In this document: piece by piece, positions 8,430-17,283 of the stretch
Layout: every line of letters starts with the position of its first letter
Position numbering within the stretch: position 1 is the first letter of the stretch
Assembly: GCA_024278275.1 (NCBI GenBank)
Contig: JAJRTN010000043.1
Coordinates: 37,221-101,220 of the forward strand
Direction: 5' to 3'
Origin: Candidatus Hydrogenedentota bacterium
GTDB taxonomy: Bacteria > Hydrogenedentota > Hydrogenedentia > Hydrogenedentales > JAJRTN01
Length of the DNA: 64,000 bases
Program-made: the position numbers and the translations under genes
The notes under the pieces: generated by a model
Database searches by the model: none
Told to the model about the DNA's origin: nothing
Seen by the model: only the letters and a program-made list of their open reading frames with translations

Positions 8430-9556
8430 GGAATCACCCCCACTGCTTCCAGCAGCTTCTCCGTGAAAACACGCCAGTTCAGTTCCTCTTCCACCCGCTT
8501 TTGCCCCGCCGCGCCCATGCGCCGCACTTTCTCCGGATGGGTCAGCAGGTCAACCACTGCCCGCGCCACCGCCTCCGGCCGGTCCCCCGGCACCAACAAG
8601 CCCGTCTCGCCGTGAATCACCGCGTCGCTCACGCCGCCCGAACGTCCGGCGACGACGGCCTTGCCGTGGGCGTGGGCCTCGGCGAAGACCAGCCCGAAGC
8701 CCTCCACCTGCCCGTCCGCGCCCGAACCCGTGGGCAGGGCAAAAAGGGCGCAGTCCTCGTAGAGCGCCGCCACCGCCTCATCCTCCAGGTGGCCCGTGAA
8801 ATGCACCCACCCGTCAATGCCCAGGCCCCGCGCCTTTTCCCGGCAGGCCTCCAGGCACGGTCCGCGGCCCACCAGCACGAGGTGCGTATTGGGGCAGGAC
8901 TCGAGAATCTCCGGCATGGCCCGAACCAGGTGAATCTGCCCCTTGCGCGGGATGAAGCGGCCCACGGCGAGGATATAGCGGTCCTTGTCCAAGCCCAGCC
9001 GTCGCCGCACCAAGGCCACGGCCTTCTCATCCAGGGGCTTTGGCGCGGGCGCGCCGGGGAAGATGGTGGTGATCAGGGGGGCGGGGATGCCGAAGTCCTC
9101 CAGCGCCCGCGCCGTGTAGCGGCTGATGGCGATGTTCGCCGCAGCGTTGAAGTAGACGCTGCGCAGGACGGCCCGCGCGACGCCGTGACGCCGGAACTTG
9201 AGGAACTCGTAGGCATAGGCGAAGGTGACATAGCGCTTGCCGCGCAGGGCCTTCGCCAACCGGCCGATCACGCCGCCATAGGATACGTTGATCCCCAGGA
9301 TCAGATCCGACTCGCGGACCAACGGCCAGGATTTCCGCAACAGGGGCAGCAACCGCGCCCAGCCCAAGCCGTAGCCCTGGAACCGCGCCACGCGCACCGG
9401 TTCCCCCGCGTCGAAGGCCTCCATGTCCGGGAAGAACGGCGCCGCCACGGTGACCTCGTGGCCCAGCGCGGCGAGTTCACGCGACACGTTCAGCGCGACC
9501 GTGCTGATCCCCCCCTCGATGGGCGGGTAGTCCACGGTGGGAATAAGGATCCTCAT
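8426..9556 (-). CDS. Family 4 glycosyltransferase (GT-B fold)
   Basis: Seen: 376 residues. It begins MRILIPTVDYPPIEGGISTVALN, the usual first strand and glycine loop (here split: MRILIPTVDYPP, then IEGGISTVALN). The donor half has ILAVGRFIPRKGQIHLVRA, LVLVGRGPCLEACRE and the EX7E motif (VEGFGLVFAEAHAHGKAVVAG), followed by ETGLLVPGDRPEAVA. Known: GT4 enzymes transfer a sugar from a nucleotide-sugar donor with retention of configuration. The ATG overlaps the stop of the carbamoyltransferase gene (ATGA) and its own stop overlaps the GTG of the next glycosyltransferase, so the four genes are translationally coupled. Cytoplasmic or peripheral membrane. Donor and acceptor are unknown. Confidence 0.93.
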   Translation of the reverse strand: MRILIPTVDYPPIEGGISTVALNVSRELAALGHEVTVAAPFFPDMEAFDAGEPVRVARFQGYGLGWARLLPLLRKSWPLVRESDLILGINVSYGGVIGRLAKALRGKRYVTFAYAYEFLKFRRHGVARAVLRSVYFNAAANIAISRYTARALEDFGIPAPLITTIFPGAPAPKPLDEKAVALVRRRLGLDKDRYILAVGRFIPRKGQIHLVRAMPEILESCPNTHLVLVGRGPCLEACREKARGLGIDGWVHFTGHLEDEAVAALYEDCALFALPTGSGADGQVEGFGLVFAEAHAHGKAVVAGRSGGVSDAVIHGETGLLVPGDRPEAVARAVVDLLTHPEKVRRMGAAGQKRVEEELNWRVFTEKLLEAVGVIP

Positions 9557-11256
9557 CCCGACGGCGCCTTCCGCAATACGTAATCCCCCATCACCAGGGC
9601 GTCCAGGCCGGTGCTGTAGAAACAGCGCACGGCGTCTTCCGGCGTGTTGACGATGGGCTCGCCCATGACGTTAAAGCTCGTGTTGAGCACCATGGGCACA
9701 CCGCGCCGCCGGGAGAAAGCCGCGATCAGCTTGTGGTAGCGCGGGTTCGACGCCTTCGAGACGGTCTGCACCCGCGCGGTGCCGTCAACATGCGTGATGG
9801 CGGGCACCCGGTCCCGCTGGCCCGGCTCGACGGGATGGACAAAGAGCATGAAAGGGGACCGGGTGCAGCCGGTGAAGTATTCGGACGCATGTTCCTCCAG
9901 CACGCTCGGCGCGAAGGGCCGGAAGTCCTCCCGGTGCTTCACGTACTTGTTCAGCAGCTCCTTCATATCCGGCCGGGTCGGGTCGGCCAGGATGCTCCGC
10001 GAACCCAAGGCCCGCGGTCCGAACTCCATGCGCCCCTGGTACCACCCGACGATCTTACCCTCGGCCAGCAGGTCCGCCGTATATTCTTCCACGTTTGTCA
10101 CCTGTTCATAGGGCAGTTTGGCCATGTCCAGGAAACGGCGGATGGCTTCGTTGTCATATGCCGGCCCCAGGTAGACGTGGTCCAACCCATCGCCCCGGGG
10201 TTGCCCCGTCAGGCGGTGATGCAGTTGAAGCGCCGCCCCGACGGCGATACCGTCGTCCCCCGCCGCCGGTTGGACGAAGATTTCCTCGAAAAGCGACTCC
10301 CGCAGCAGGCGTCCATTCATCGAGCAATTCAGCGCCACCCCCCCCGCCATGGCGAGCTTCGCCAGGCCCGTACGCCCGTGGAGCCACCGCGCCAGGTTCA
10401 ACACCGTCTCTTCCAGCACCTTCTGGGCCGATGCCGCCAGGTTCCGGTGGCGGGCTTCTATGGGCTCCCCCTGCCTGCGCGGCGGCCCAAACCGGTCGAT
10501 GAACTTTTTCGAAAAATAGCCGCACCGCGACCCCGGAAGGTAGTGCCACGCCGTCCACGACCGGTCGATGTCGTACCAGCCGTCGCCCCGGTCGCGGACG
10601 ATCTCCCGGAACGCGTCGAAGTATTCCGCTTCGCCATAGGAGGCGAGGCCCATGACCTTGTACTCGTCGGACGCGCGGAGGAAGCCCAGGTAGTCGGTGA
10701 TGGCCGAGTAGAAAACGCCCAGCGAATTGGGGTAATTCTCCTGGTGGAGGCAACGCAATCGCGTGCCCTCGCCCACGCCCGCCCAGGTCGCCGCAAATTC
10801 GCCGATGTAGTCGATGCTGAGCAGGGCGGCCTCGTCGAAGGGGCCGGCCAGGAAAGCGCTGGCGGCGTGGGCCGGATGATGCTCCAGGAAGTGGAGCTTC
10901 GTCTTCTTCCCGCACAGCCCGCGAAGGCCCTGGACATATTGGGCGTTGTGTACCACCTCGTAGGCCATGAAGGCCGCCGAGTAGAAAGGGCTGCGCACGG
11001 CCTGACCCAGGCGGTAGGGCAGGCGTTTCCCCAAACGCACGAGGGGCCGCATGTAGCCGCCCACATGGTCCACGTCATCCGCCGTCAGCCCCGCGGATTC
11101 CAGGCAATAGGCCACCGCCCGGTGGGGAATGCCGCCCTGGTGCTTGACCCGCGACAGCCGTTCCTCGGCCACCGCCGCCACCACTTTCCCGTCCACCACG
11201 AGGGCCGCGGCCGAATCGTGGGAAAAACCGCCAATACCCAGAATAACCAAGCACAT
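9553..11256 (-). CDS. Carbamoyltransferase, NodU/CmcH/HypF-like family
   Basis: Seen: about 567 residues. The N-terminal actin/YrdC-like half starts VILGIGGFSHDSAAALVV and contains EHHPAHAASAF near residue 126, with the conserved metal-site histidines. Then come MAGGVALNCSMNGRLL and QGRMEFGPRALGSRSILAD, and the C-terminal carbamoyltransferase part has DFRPFAPSVL and NTSFNVMGEPIVNTPEDA. Known: these enzymes transfer a carbamoyl group from carbamoyl phosphate to a hydroxyl of a sugar or small molecule through a carbamoyl-adenylate. First gene of the glycan operon, so it probably decorates the same saccharide. The start is uncertain: AAGGAGG lies one base before the ATG at 11256 but seven bases before a TTG at 11250, giving MVILGIGG. 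An ATG at 11268 is also possible. Confidence 0.93.
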   Translation of the reverse strand: MCLVILGIGGFSHDSAAALVVDGKVVAAVAEERLSRVKHQGGIPHRAVAYCLESAGLTADDVDHVGGYMRPLVRLGKRLPYRLGQAVRSPFYSAAFMAYEVVHNAQYVQGLRGLCGKKTKLHFLEHHPAHAASAFLAGPFDEAALLSIDYIGEFAATWAGVGEGTRLRCLHQENYPNSLGVFYSAITDYLGFLRASDEYKVMGLASYGEAEYFDAFREIVRDRGDGWYDIDRSWTAWHYLPGSRCGYFSKKFIDRFGPPRRQGEPIEARHRNLAASAQKVLEETVLNLARWLHGRTGLAKLAMAGGVALNCSMNGRLLRESLFEEIFVQPAAGDDGIAVGAALQLHHRLTGQPRGDGLDHVYLGPAYDNEAIRRFLDMAKLPYEQVTNVEEYTADLLAEGKIVGWYQGRMEFGPRALGSRSILADPTRPDMKELLNKYVKHREDFRPFAPSVLEEHASEYFTGCTRSPFMLFVHPVEPGQRDRVPAITHVDGTARVQTVSKASNPRYHKLIAAFSRRRGVPMVLNTSFNVMGEPIVNTPEDAVRCFYSTGLDALVMGDYVLRKAPSG

Positions 11257-11726
11257 GCCTCCTTGCATCGGACGGCACGAACCGCCGCCAGGCAGGCATT
11301 ATAAGGGGTGGGGGCGGGGGAAAACGAAATGGACCGGGCGTAGACCCGCCGCCCTGTCCACTTCGTCCATCCGGTCTACTTCGTCCACTCCTTCAACGGG
11401 GTCCGCTCGTTCCAACGGTCCTCCGTGGGGACGCCTCTTCCGACCGTCCCCGGTCGAGCCTTCCCATGACCAGGCTTGGTCACCCCGAGTTCTGTCGCCC
11501 CTTGCGGAGCCGGTAACATGGCGCGCCGCCGGACCGTGGGAACGAGCGGCGGGAGGGCGCCGTGCCTCCTTTTACGTAATTCACGGAAAAGCGTCGCATG
11601 TCGCTTGTACGTGTACTGTGCCCGGCATACCCCCGTTTTCAGGGGCTGTTGTTGGGCGTAGTTATCTGTTTGACGTGAAGACAGGATACATTACTTTGCT
11701 TCCTTTCGTGAAAAACAGAGAAACAC

Positions 11727-11756
11727 TTGACTCTCATCATCACGGTTGAATATGAT
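11727..11756 (+). promoter_or_regulatory. Sigma70-type promoter for the small RHH-like gene
   Basis: TTGACT (11727-11732), an 18-base spacer, then TATGAT (11751-11756). Each hexamer matches the consensus at five of six positions. Predicted transcription start is about 11763, some 37 bases before the ATG. Confidence 0.65.
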
Positions 11757-11757
11757 C

Positions 11758-11773
11758 CTGTTTCATAAAACAG
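11758..11773. promoter_or_regulatory. Palindrome over the predicted transcription start, possible operator
   Basis: CTGTTT, CATA, AAACAG forms a perfect 6-bp inverted repeat immediately after the -10 box, where a bound protein would block initiation. The gene it would control encodes a ribbon-helix-helix-like protein, a class that often represses its own promoter. The role is inferred from position only. Confidence 0.4.
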
Positions 11774-11799
11774 CTTGGAAAAGCGGGCAGGAGGGAAGC

Positions 11800-12036
11800 A
11801 TGTCAAAGCAAACCGAGAAAAGCCGGGGCCGCAAAGCGGACCCCCAACTTGGGGAAACCAATCCGAGCGACATGGTGAAAATGACGGTCACCCTGCCTCG
11901 GTCCGTTGCGGCGTTCCTGCGCTGGAAGGCCGAGGTGGAAGGCATCAAGCGCGACGAATTGCTGCGCCGCATCGTGACCTACTACGCCAAAAAACTGCGT
12001 GAACGGGAATTGAACACCCCGCCCGTGGTGGACTAA
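11800..12036 (+). CDS. Small ribbon-helix-helix-like DNA-binding protein (putative)
   Basis: Seen: 78 residues. ATG at 11800 follows GGAGGGAAGC. The N-terminal 25 residues are basic and polar (SRGRKADPQL). Then comes a short beta-like strand VKMTVTLPRSVAAFLRWKAE, followed by EVEGIKRDELLRRIVTYYAKKL, a strand-helix-helix pattern of the Arc/MetJ/CopG kind. No toxin partner lies next to it: the neighbour downstream is convergent and encodes an FG-GAP protein. A palindrome overlaps its own promoter. Inference: an autoregulated transcription factor with unknown targets; an antitoxin-like role is less likely without a partner. Confidence 0.65.
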   Translation: MSKQTEKSRGRKADPQLGETNPSDMVKMTVTLPRSVAAFLRWKAEVEGIKRDELLRRIVTYYAKKLRERELNTPPVVD

Positions 12037-12235
12037 TCCGTCATAGTCGGAGCCGGGTGCCCTTTCCACGGGCTCCCTGGAACAGACGCGCCCCCCTGCA
12101 AATCGCCACTGGGGCGTTTCCGCTCCGGCCCCTCCCCAGCATTCCTGGAAACCGGGGCGAACGCCGCCGATATTCGGGATGCCAAGAAAGACCGGTGAGG
12201 GCTGTATCTTAAGACGGCAGCTCGGTAAACCACGC

Positions 12236-14140
12236 TCAACCTCGCGGGTTCTTGAGGAAATAGAAAAATCCGTCCTCGGCGCCGATGAGCAGGTCCGGAA
12301 TCCCATTCCGGTCCCAATCCACCACGGTGGGGCAGGTGGTATGACCGGCCAGGTCCCGATCCCCCAGGCGTTCCGGGGCATCGAAGCGGAAGGGGACCGA
12401 AGAATCCCCCACGTTGCGCAGCAGGTCGATGCACTTGCCGTTTACCAGGATATCGACCCGTCCGTCCCCGTCCCAATCCGCGAGGACCAACTTGCGGCGG
12501 CCGCTCTTGCCCGCTTCCCGGTCATTCAAACGGAGCGGCTTTCCCGCGGCATCCAGGAACACCCGTTTCCCCGGCAACAATTCAAGGGAACCGTCATTGC
12601 GCCGCCGCTCGAAGAAGGCCAGGTAGCCTTCGTGGTCCAGCATGACCAGGTCGGGAAGCCCGTCTTCGTTCAGGTCAAACACCACGGGACTGGTGCGCCA
12701 CTGTGTCACCAGCGCGTTGCCCTTCGGCTCCCACCACACCCACGCGGGTTTGGGCGCGGGGCCGGGCCAGGCCACTTCGACAGGTTCCGGCGCGGCAAGC
12801 CGGGGTGATTCACGCGTGCCCACATTCCGGCACCACATCACCGCGCCCCAGATACTGTTGAACATGAGGTCGGGCAATCCATCCAAATCCCAGTCGGCGG
12901 CGCTCACCACGGTATAGCCCCACTTGGCCTCGGCGGGCCCCTGGATCGACCCGTTTGGCCCCGCCTGGATCCGCAGCACCTCCCCGCCCGCCTTCAGGTA
13001 CACGGGCTTCGCCCACCGTGGCGGGTTGCCCCCGTCCAGATTCTCCACGAAACTCACGTAGCCCGCCGTGTCTCCCACGATGAGATCCGCATCGCCATCG
13101 CCGTCCCAATCCATGCTGTACGGCGTGCAGAGGGCGCCCACCTTCACCCGGTCCGCCTCCTGCTGAAAAAAACGGGGGGGCAGGAATTCGGGCGCCTGAT
13201 TCGGGGTCATGGCCACGCACTCAATGAGGGCGACCCGGCCATCCTCCTGTCCCACCACGAGATCCGTATCGCCGTCCCCGTCCCAGTCCAACGCAACCAC
13301 CTGCAGCATCTGAAGGTCCATGGTGATGGGTCGGCCCGCGTGCCGGATAGGCTCGCCCGCCCCATAGCGGGGCACTTGGCGGGTGCCCACGTTCTCGAAA
13401 TAGGTGATGGCATCCAGAAAGCTGCCACAGATCAGGTCGAGATCACCGTCCCCATCCCAGTCGGCGAAGTTGGGCGAAGGGCAGCCGTAGACATCCAACA
13501 CCTTGCCCGCCGCTTTCACCTGCGTGGCGACCCCATAAACCGGCGCCGCGTCGGTGCCTTCGTTACGCGCCACGTACACGTACCCGTGCAGCGGTCCCCG
13601 GGTCCATCGGCCTTCGCGGTCGAAGGCGTTGTCCCACCCGTAGTCGCGCCAATCGCTCACGCCGATAACAAGGTCACGGACCCCGTCCCCGTCATAGTCG
13701 CAGCGTTTCCACTGCTTGGCGCGGCCCTGCTGGAAAGATGGATTGAAGCCGATGGACCGGGGCTTTGAGATGCCCGTGCGCCTGAAATCGGGAAAGAACT
13801 CGCCCGGCCCCTGTACCAGGGCCGCTCCGTCGGCCCCGTAGGAAACGGTCAGATTGTGCTTGGCCGGTCCCAAACGCACCCCCGGCCGGAAAAGGGGAAA
13901 CGTTGTCTTGCCCGATTGGTTCTCGAAAAAGTAGATCCCCTTGGAGGGCACATTCGCCGTCGCCACCAGCAGGTCGAGATCACCGTCGCCGTCATAGTCC
14001 ATGGGAAGCGGCTGTGCCCACAAACCCACGCCCAAATCGACCACGAGGCCGGGATGGTTATACATCAGCGGTTCCAGGGACGGCGCGCCCGAAGCCAGGT
14101 TCATCCAGGCCACGGTCAAAATGAGTACCAAGTATTGCAT
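12236..14140 (-). CDS. Secreted FG-GAP/VCBS repeat beta-propeller protein
   Basis: Seen: 634 residues. The start at 14140 (MQYLVLILTVAWMNLASG) has GGGGAGAA ten bases upstream and gives a clean signal peptide; an upstream in-frame extension to 14245 lacks these. At least nine calcium-loop repeats of the type DWDGDGDLDLICG, DYDGDGVRDLVIG, DWDRNGIPDLLIG are spread along the chain, each followed by a blade-like segment with FFENxG or similar. Known: FG-GAP repeats fold as integrin-like propellers and bind calcium and ligands. No sorting tail is present. Monocistronic; probably extracellular or periplasmic, substrate or partner unknown. Confidence 0.88.
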   Translation of the reverse strand: MQYLVLILTVAWMNLASGAPSLEPLMYNHPGLVVDLGVGLWAQPLPMDYDGDGDLDLLVATANVPSKGIYFFENQSGKTTFPLFRPGVRLGPAKHNLTVSYGADGAALVQGPGEFFPDFRRTGISKPRSIGFNPSFQQGRAKQWKRCDYDGDGVRDLVIGVSDWRDYGWDNAFDREGRWTRGPLHGYVYVARNEGTDAAPVYGVATQVKAAGKVLDVYGCPSPNFADWDGDGDLDLICGSFLDAITYFENVGTRQVPRYGAGEPIRHAGRPITMDLQMLQVVALDWDGDGDTDLVVGQEDGRVALIECVAMTPNQAPEFLPPRFFQQEADRVKVGALCTPYSMDWDGDGDADLIVGDTAGYVSFVENLDGGNPPRWAKPVYLKAGGEVLRIQAGPNGSIQGPAEAKWGYTVVSAADWDLDGLPDLMFNSIWGAVMWCRNVGTRESPRLAAPEPVEVAWPGPAPKPAWVWWEPKGNALVTQWRTSPVVFDLNEDGLPDLVMLDHEGYLAFFERRRNDGSLELLPGKRVFLDAAGKPLRLNDREAGKSGRRKLVLADWDGDGRVDILVNGKCIDLLRNVGDSSVPFRFDAPERLGDRDLAGHTTCPTVVDWDRNGIPDLLIGAEDGFFYFLKNPRG

Positions 14141-14507
14141 GCGGATTGTTCTCCCCATCAGACCCTGCGACGCGGACGGGCGGCATGCCAATCCACATTC
14201 CATGGCGTGAACCCAAGGTGCCATCCGCGGGAAGAGCATTTCCAACGAAACCTCGCGGAGGCATTCGCAAAATCGGAGACCTTCTCACGGTAACCGTTCA
14301 CGGCATTCAAAGATCGTCATGGCGAGGGAGCCCGGGCGACCGTGATAATCTTTGGTGCGGGCGATCTTTCAGAAATGTGGCACAGCCGCCCTCGGCTGTG
14401 GGGCCGACAGGCCCCAATTGGACTTAAACGCTTACGTGAGCTTAAAGTTAGAATTTCGCAAATGGCACCGACAGGGATCACATACCGAATCCCGGGAATC
14501 CGCTCGG
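14141..14507. other. Intergenic spacer with one dispersed hairpin repeat
   Basis: The spacer lies between the cytochrome stop (14508) and the FG-GAP start (14140), both on the minus strand. It contains the repeat arm at 14376-14400. The remaining sequence shows no reading frame of interest, and no clear promoter was recognised. Confidence 0.5.
14376..14415. repeat. Dispersed hairpin repeat copy plus adjacent GGGGCC hairpin
   Basis: Bases 14376-14400 match the 25-bp arm of the 1466-1621 foldback except for one C-to-T in the loop. The 8-bp CACAGCCG/CGGCTGTG stem is intact. A second small stem GGGGCC/GGCCCC follows at once. It lies about 110 bases after the end of the electron-transfer operon and could act as its transcription barrier, though no T tract is seen. 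Confidence 0.7.
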
Positions 14508-16208
14508 CTACATCCCCCCCCCGTAGCGCTTGGGACTGTGCCTTTTTCCGTGACATTCCAGGTAGCATGCACCGCGGCGGCTGCCGAGGTCAACAAACTC
14601 GAGGCGGCCCGAGCGGGGATCGGGTGAAACGATGCTGGTGTCGAAATTGATGAGATGTGAATTGCTTGTCGCGTCTCCCTGGGTCACACTGATACCGTGG
14701 GGGTCGTGGCAGACCGAACAGGGGGTATCTTCTCCCTCAATATGCTTCTTGTGATCGTCAAAGGTAACATCGTTCAGTATGCTGGTCCGACTGTGACATT
14801 TGTAGCACATCTCGTAAGCCTGGTAACTCTCTTTCGTGTTGTCGGCTGTTCGGTACTCCCGTTCAAGGAGGTAGGGCCAATTCGACCCGTGCGGCCCGGC
14901 GGGGCCGTTTCCGCCGGCTCCCGGGCCGGAATCACTCGCATGACAATCCGTGCAATACATGACCGAGTTTTCCGTCCACGGGTTGATAAGGCTGGGAACA
15001 TCGTTGTTGCGGCCCGGCGCCATCACGGGGTGCATGGACGGGTTGGATGACTGGAACTTCAAGCGGATATTCGGCTGAAAAACAAGACGCTGGATATTGG
15101 GCGCCGGCACGTTGGGGCCGTCCCCGTGGCACTTGAGGCACACTTCATATTCGTACATGACGCTGGAAACGGGGGCTCCCGCGTCGGACACGCCGGATAC
15201 CTCGGCAAGGGCCCCGCTCGCATAGGGGGCGGCGGCGTTGCTCGTGTTGGCCGCGTGGGGGTCGTGGCAATCCTGGCATTCCACGTGGCGACTCATGGTC
15301 AGGGCGTCTTCCGTGGGATCGTGGATGCCTTCAAAAAGGCCGACATCGTGGCGGTAAGGTTTCGATAAGTCCTGTTCAATGTTTTTTGTCGCCACGTTGC
15401 CGTTGTGGCACACCAGGCAGTTGTCCTCTTCACGGGCGTAGTTCAGCAGCCTCTGGCCGCTCCCAGCGGCGTGCGGGGTATGGCAGCTTTCACAGGCATT
15501 ACCGGCCACGCTGGTCCACGTGGTGTTGGGCCAGGGATCGAGGCCGCTGCCATTCCAGGAGGCCCCGGAGGTGGCGTGAGCGGAGGCGCCCCACCCGCGT
15601 TTCGCATGGCAGGTGGTACACAGTGCCGAAAACTGGTTGTCCCGCACCAGGAAATCCGGGTAGGGGGAATAGTGGGGATCGTGACAGGTCGTACACTGGA
15701 GTTGACCATAGGCATCCAAGTGGACGGGGCCGCCCGAGAGAACCGAAGGACTGTTCAATTCCTGGTTCTGTGCGGCCAGGTTGCCGTCGTATACAAAGGA
15801 AATGGGGTGGTCGTCGGAAAGATTCTGGCTCAGGTTGGCCGATCCGGTCATCACACTGCCCATGGTGGGCGGCGTATCCGCCTGCAAGACCTTTCCCAGG
15901 GCGATGGTTCCGTCGTGACAGCTCAGACAGAGCCTTGAGGCATGGGTCGGCTGTCCCGGGCTGGAACCCAGGGTGGAACTGGAATAGGGGGTGTAGCGAA
16001 GCTCGGGCAGGGAGCGATTCCAGAGAGGGGTGGCGGGATTGGCGTTGTGGGGCGTATGGCAGAAAACGCAAACCCGTGAAAGGGGATCGCCCGGGCCACT
16101 CACCGACAGATTGTGCTTGGTTTGCGCCACACCCTGGGCACGGGCGCCGGATACCGTCGCCACGGCGCAGACAAGCAGGGCAATCACCGTTTTTTTGAAA
16201 AGCTTCAT
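14508..16208 (-). CDS. Exported multiheme c-type cytochrome, 11 CXXCH plus one CX3CH
   Basis: Seen: 566 residues. ATG at 16208 overlaps the stop of the NHL gene (ATGA) and has AAGGA nine bases upstream. Signal peptide KTVIALLVCAVATVSGARA. Eleven CXXCH heme-binding motifs (CVFCH, CLSCH, CTTCH twice, CESCH, CLVCH, CQDCH, CLKCH, CTDCH, CYKCH, CSVCH) are followed near the C-terminus by ACYLECHGKRHSPKRYG, a CX3CH variant. Several motifs are of the CHDPH/CHTPH type seen in decaheme and dodecaheme periplasmic proteins. Known: such cytochromes carry electrons through the periplasm or to outside acceptors. Last gene of the electron-transfer cluster. Whether the CX3CH site binds heme is not known. Confidence 0.92.
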   Translation of the reverse strand: MKLFKKTVIALLVCAVATVSGARAQGVAQTKHNLSVSGPGDPLSRVCVFCHTPHNANPATPLWNRSLPELRYTPYSSSTLGSSPGQPTHASRLCLSCHDGTIALGKVLQADTPPTMGSVMTGSANLSQNLSDDHPISFVYDGNLAAQNQELNSPSVLSGGPVHLDAYGQLQCTTCHDPHYSPYPDFLVRDNQFSALCTTCHAKRGWGASAHATSGASWNGSGLDPWPNTTWTSVAGNACESCHTPHAAGSGQRLLNYAREEDNCLVCHNGNVATKNIEQDLSKPYRHDVGLFEGIHDPTEDALTMSRHVECQDCHDPHAANTSNAAAPYASGALAEVSGVSDAGAPVSSVMYEYEVCLKCHGDGPNVPAPNIQRLVFQPNIRLKFQSSNPSMHPVMAPGRNNDVPSLINPWTENSVMYCTDCHASDSGPGAGGNGPAGPHGSNWPYLLEREYRTADNTKESYQAYEMCYKCHSRTSILNDVTFDDHKKHIEGEDTPCSVCHDPHGISVTQGDATSNSHLINFDTSIVSPDPRSGRLEFVDLGSRRGACYLECHGKRHSPKRYGGGM

Positions 16209-17263
16209 GGCTGAGCATCCTTGATCAATTGAAACACCTGGATGCGCCGGTTGAATGAATCGGCGATCCAAATCCTGTCATTTGCGTCCATGAACAACCC
16301 CGCGGGAAGCGAGAACTGCCCCGGGCCCGTACCCTGCCCCCCAAACGCCAGGAGAAGTTCCCCCTCCGGGGAGAAAATCTGTACATTTTCAAACGCCGCG
16401 TCGACCACGTAAATCCGGCCTTCCGTGTCCACCCCAATCCCCTTGGGCCGGGCAAAGTCACCGGCGCCATTTCCCGCCCGGCCAAAACATTGTTTTGCTT
16501 CGCCCGAAGGGGAAAAAACCTGCACGCGGAAATTAAGCGAATCCGACACGCAGAGGTCGCCATTGGGCGCCACCGCGATATCCGTGGGATAATTGAACTC
16601 GCCCGGCGCGCCGCCCCGCTTTCCGAAACGGAGGACCATGTTGCCTTCCCGGTCGAAACCGAAAACTTCACTCCCTATGGTGTCCACCACGTAGAGCGTT
16701 TCTTCCGAAGGACTAAGCGCCAATCCCGTGGGCCGGGACAGCTTTCCCTCACCCATTTCACCTGTCATTTTCCGGCTTCCGTCAAAGACAAAAACACGTC
16801 CGAGGGCGGAGTCCGCCACGAAAACCGTGCCTTCTTTGTCCACGGCCACCCCGACAGGCATGCGCAATTTCGCGGCAAGTTTGGGTTTCAGGGTCCAGTC
16901 CCGCTCTTCCACGAGGTCGAAAAAATGAACGGTGGGAACACCCGGGTCGCATACAGCCATCAGACCGGCTTCATTCTTCGCAACGGCCATGGGCTTACGC
17001 ATCCGCACGCGGCGTTTTCCCGTCACCCACCGCGCAACCCGGTTGCCAACCCCCTCTTTACCGCCCGCGTGCGAGGCACGCACCGCGCCGACGTAACGAA
17101 TCCGGGCCGCTTCGGGCGGTTGAGGCCACACGAGCGCCGCCGAAGCCTTCAGCCACATACTCCGGGGGCCGGCGCCCGTCTGGCAGGAAACAAGAAGCAG
17201 CGTTGCCAGAACGGTGGTCGCGGACAACAGGGCGGCCAAGAGCCATTTGCGAAACTTCGGCAT
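16205..17263 (-). CDS. NHL-repeat beta-propeller lipoprotein
   Basis: Seen: 352 residues. The start at 17263 (MPKFRKWLLAALL) has GGGAG eight bases upstream. The lipobox LLLVSC gives a lipidated Cys near residue 27. At least five NHL-type blades follow, for example MPVGVAVDKEGTVFVADSALGRVFVFD, FNYPTDIAVAPNGDLCVSDS and RPKGIGVDTEGRIYVVDAAFENVQIFSP (each about 28 residues, cited here only in part). Its C-terminal part closely resembles the NHL protein at 22365-23564 (both contain DAAFENVQIF). It overlaps the downstream cytochrome start, so the two are co-translated. Inference: a periplasmic scaffold or docking protein for the cytochromes. Confidence 0.88.
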   Translation of the reverse strand: MPKFRKWLLAALLSATTVLATLLLVSCQTGAGPRSMWLKASAALVWPQPPEAARIRYVGAVRASHAGGKEGVGNRVARWVTGKRRVRMRKPMAVAKNEAGLMAVCDPGVPTVHFFDLVEERDWTLKPKLAAKLRMPVGVAVDKEGTVFVADSALGRVFVFDGSRKMTGEMGEGKLSRPTGLALSPSEETLYVVDTIGSEVFGFDREGNMVLRFGKRGGAPGEFNYPTDIAVAPNGDLCVSDSLNFRVQVFSPSGEAKQCFGRAGNGAGDFARPKGIGVDTEGRIYVVDAAFENVQIFSPEGELLLAFGGQGTGPGQFSLPAGLFMDANDRIWIADSFNRRIQVFQLIKDAQP

Positions 17264-17283
17264 GTCATCACTCCCGTGAAAGA

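Larger units (their letters stand above)
11257..11799. other. Intergenic region between divergent genes
   Basis: It contains a block at 11358-11393 of imperfect GTCCACTTCGTCCA-like units resembling those at 1784-1818. The last 160 bases are AT-richer and hold the promoter and palindrome listed separately. No protein-like reading frame was found. A promoter for the leftward carbamoyltransferase operon is expected at the left end but was not identified. Confidence 0.55.
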
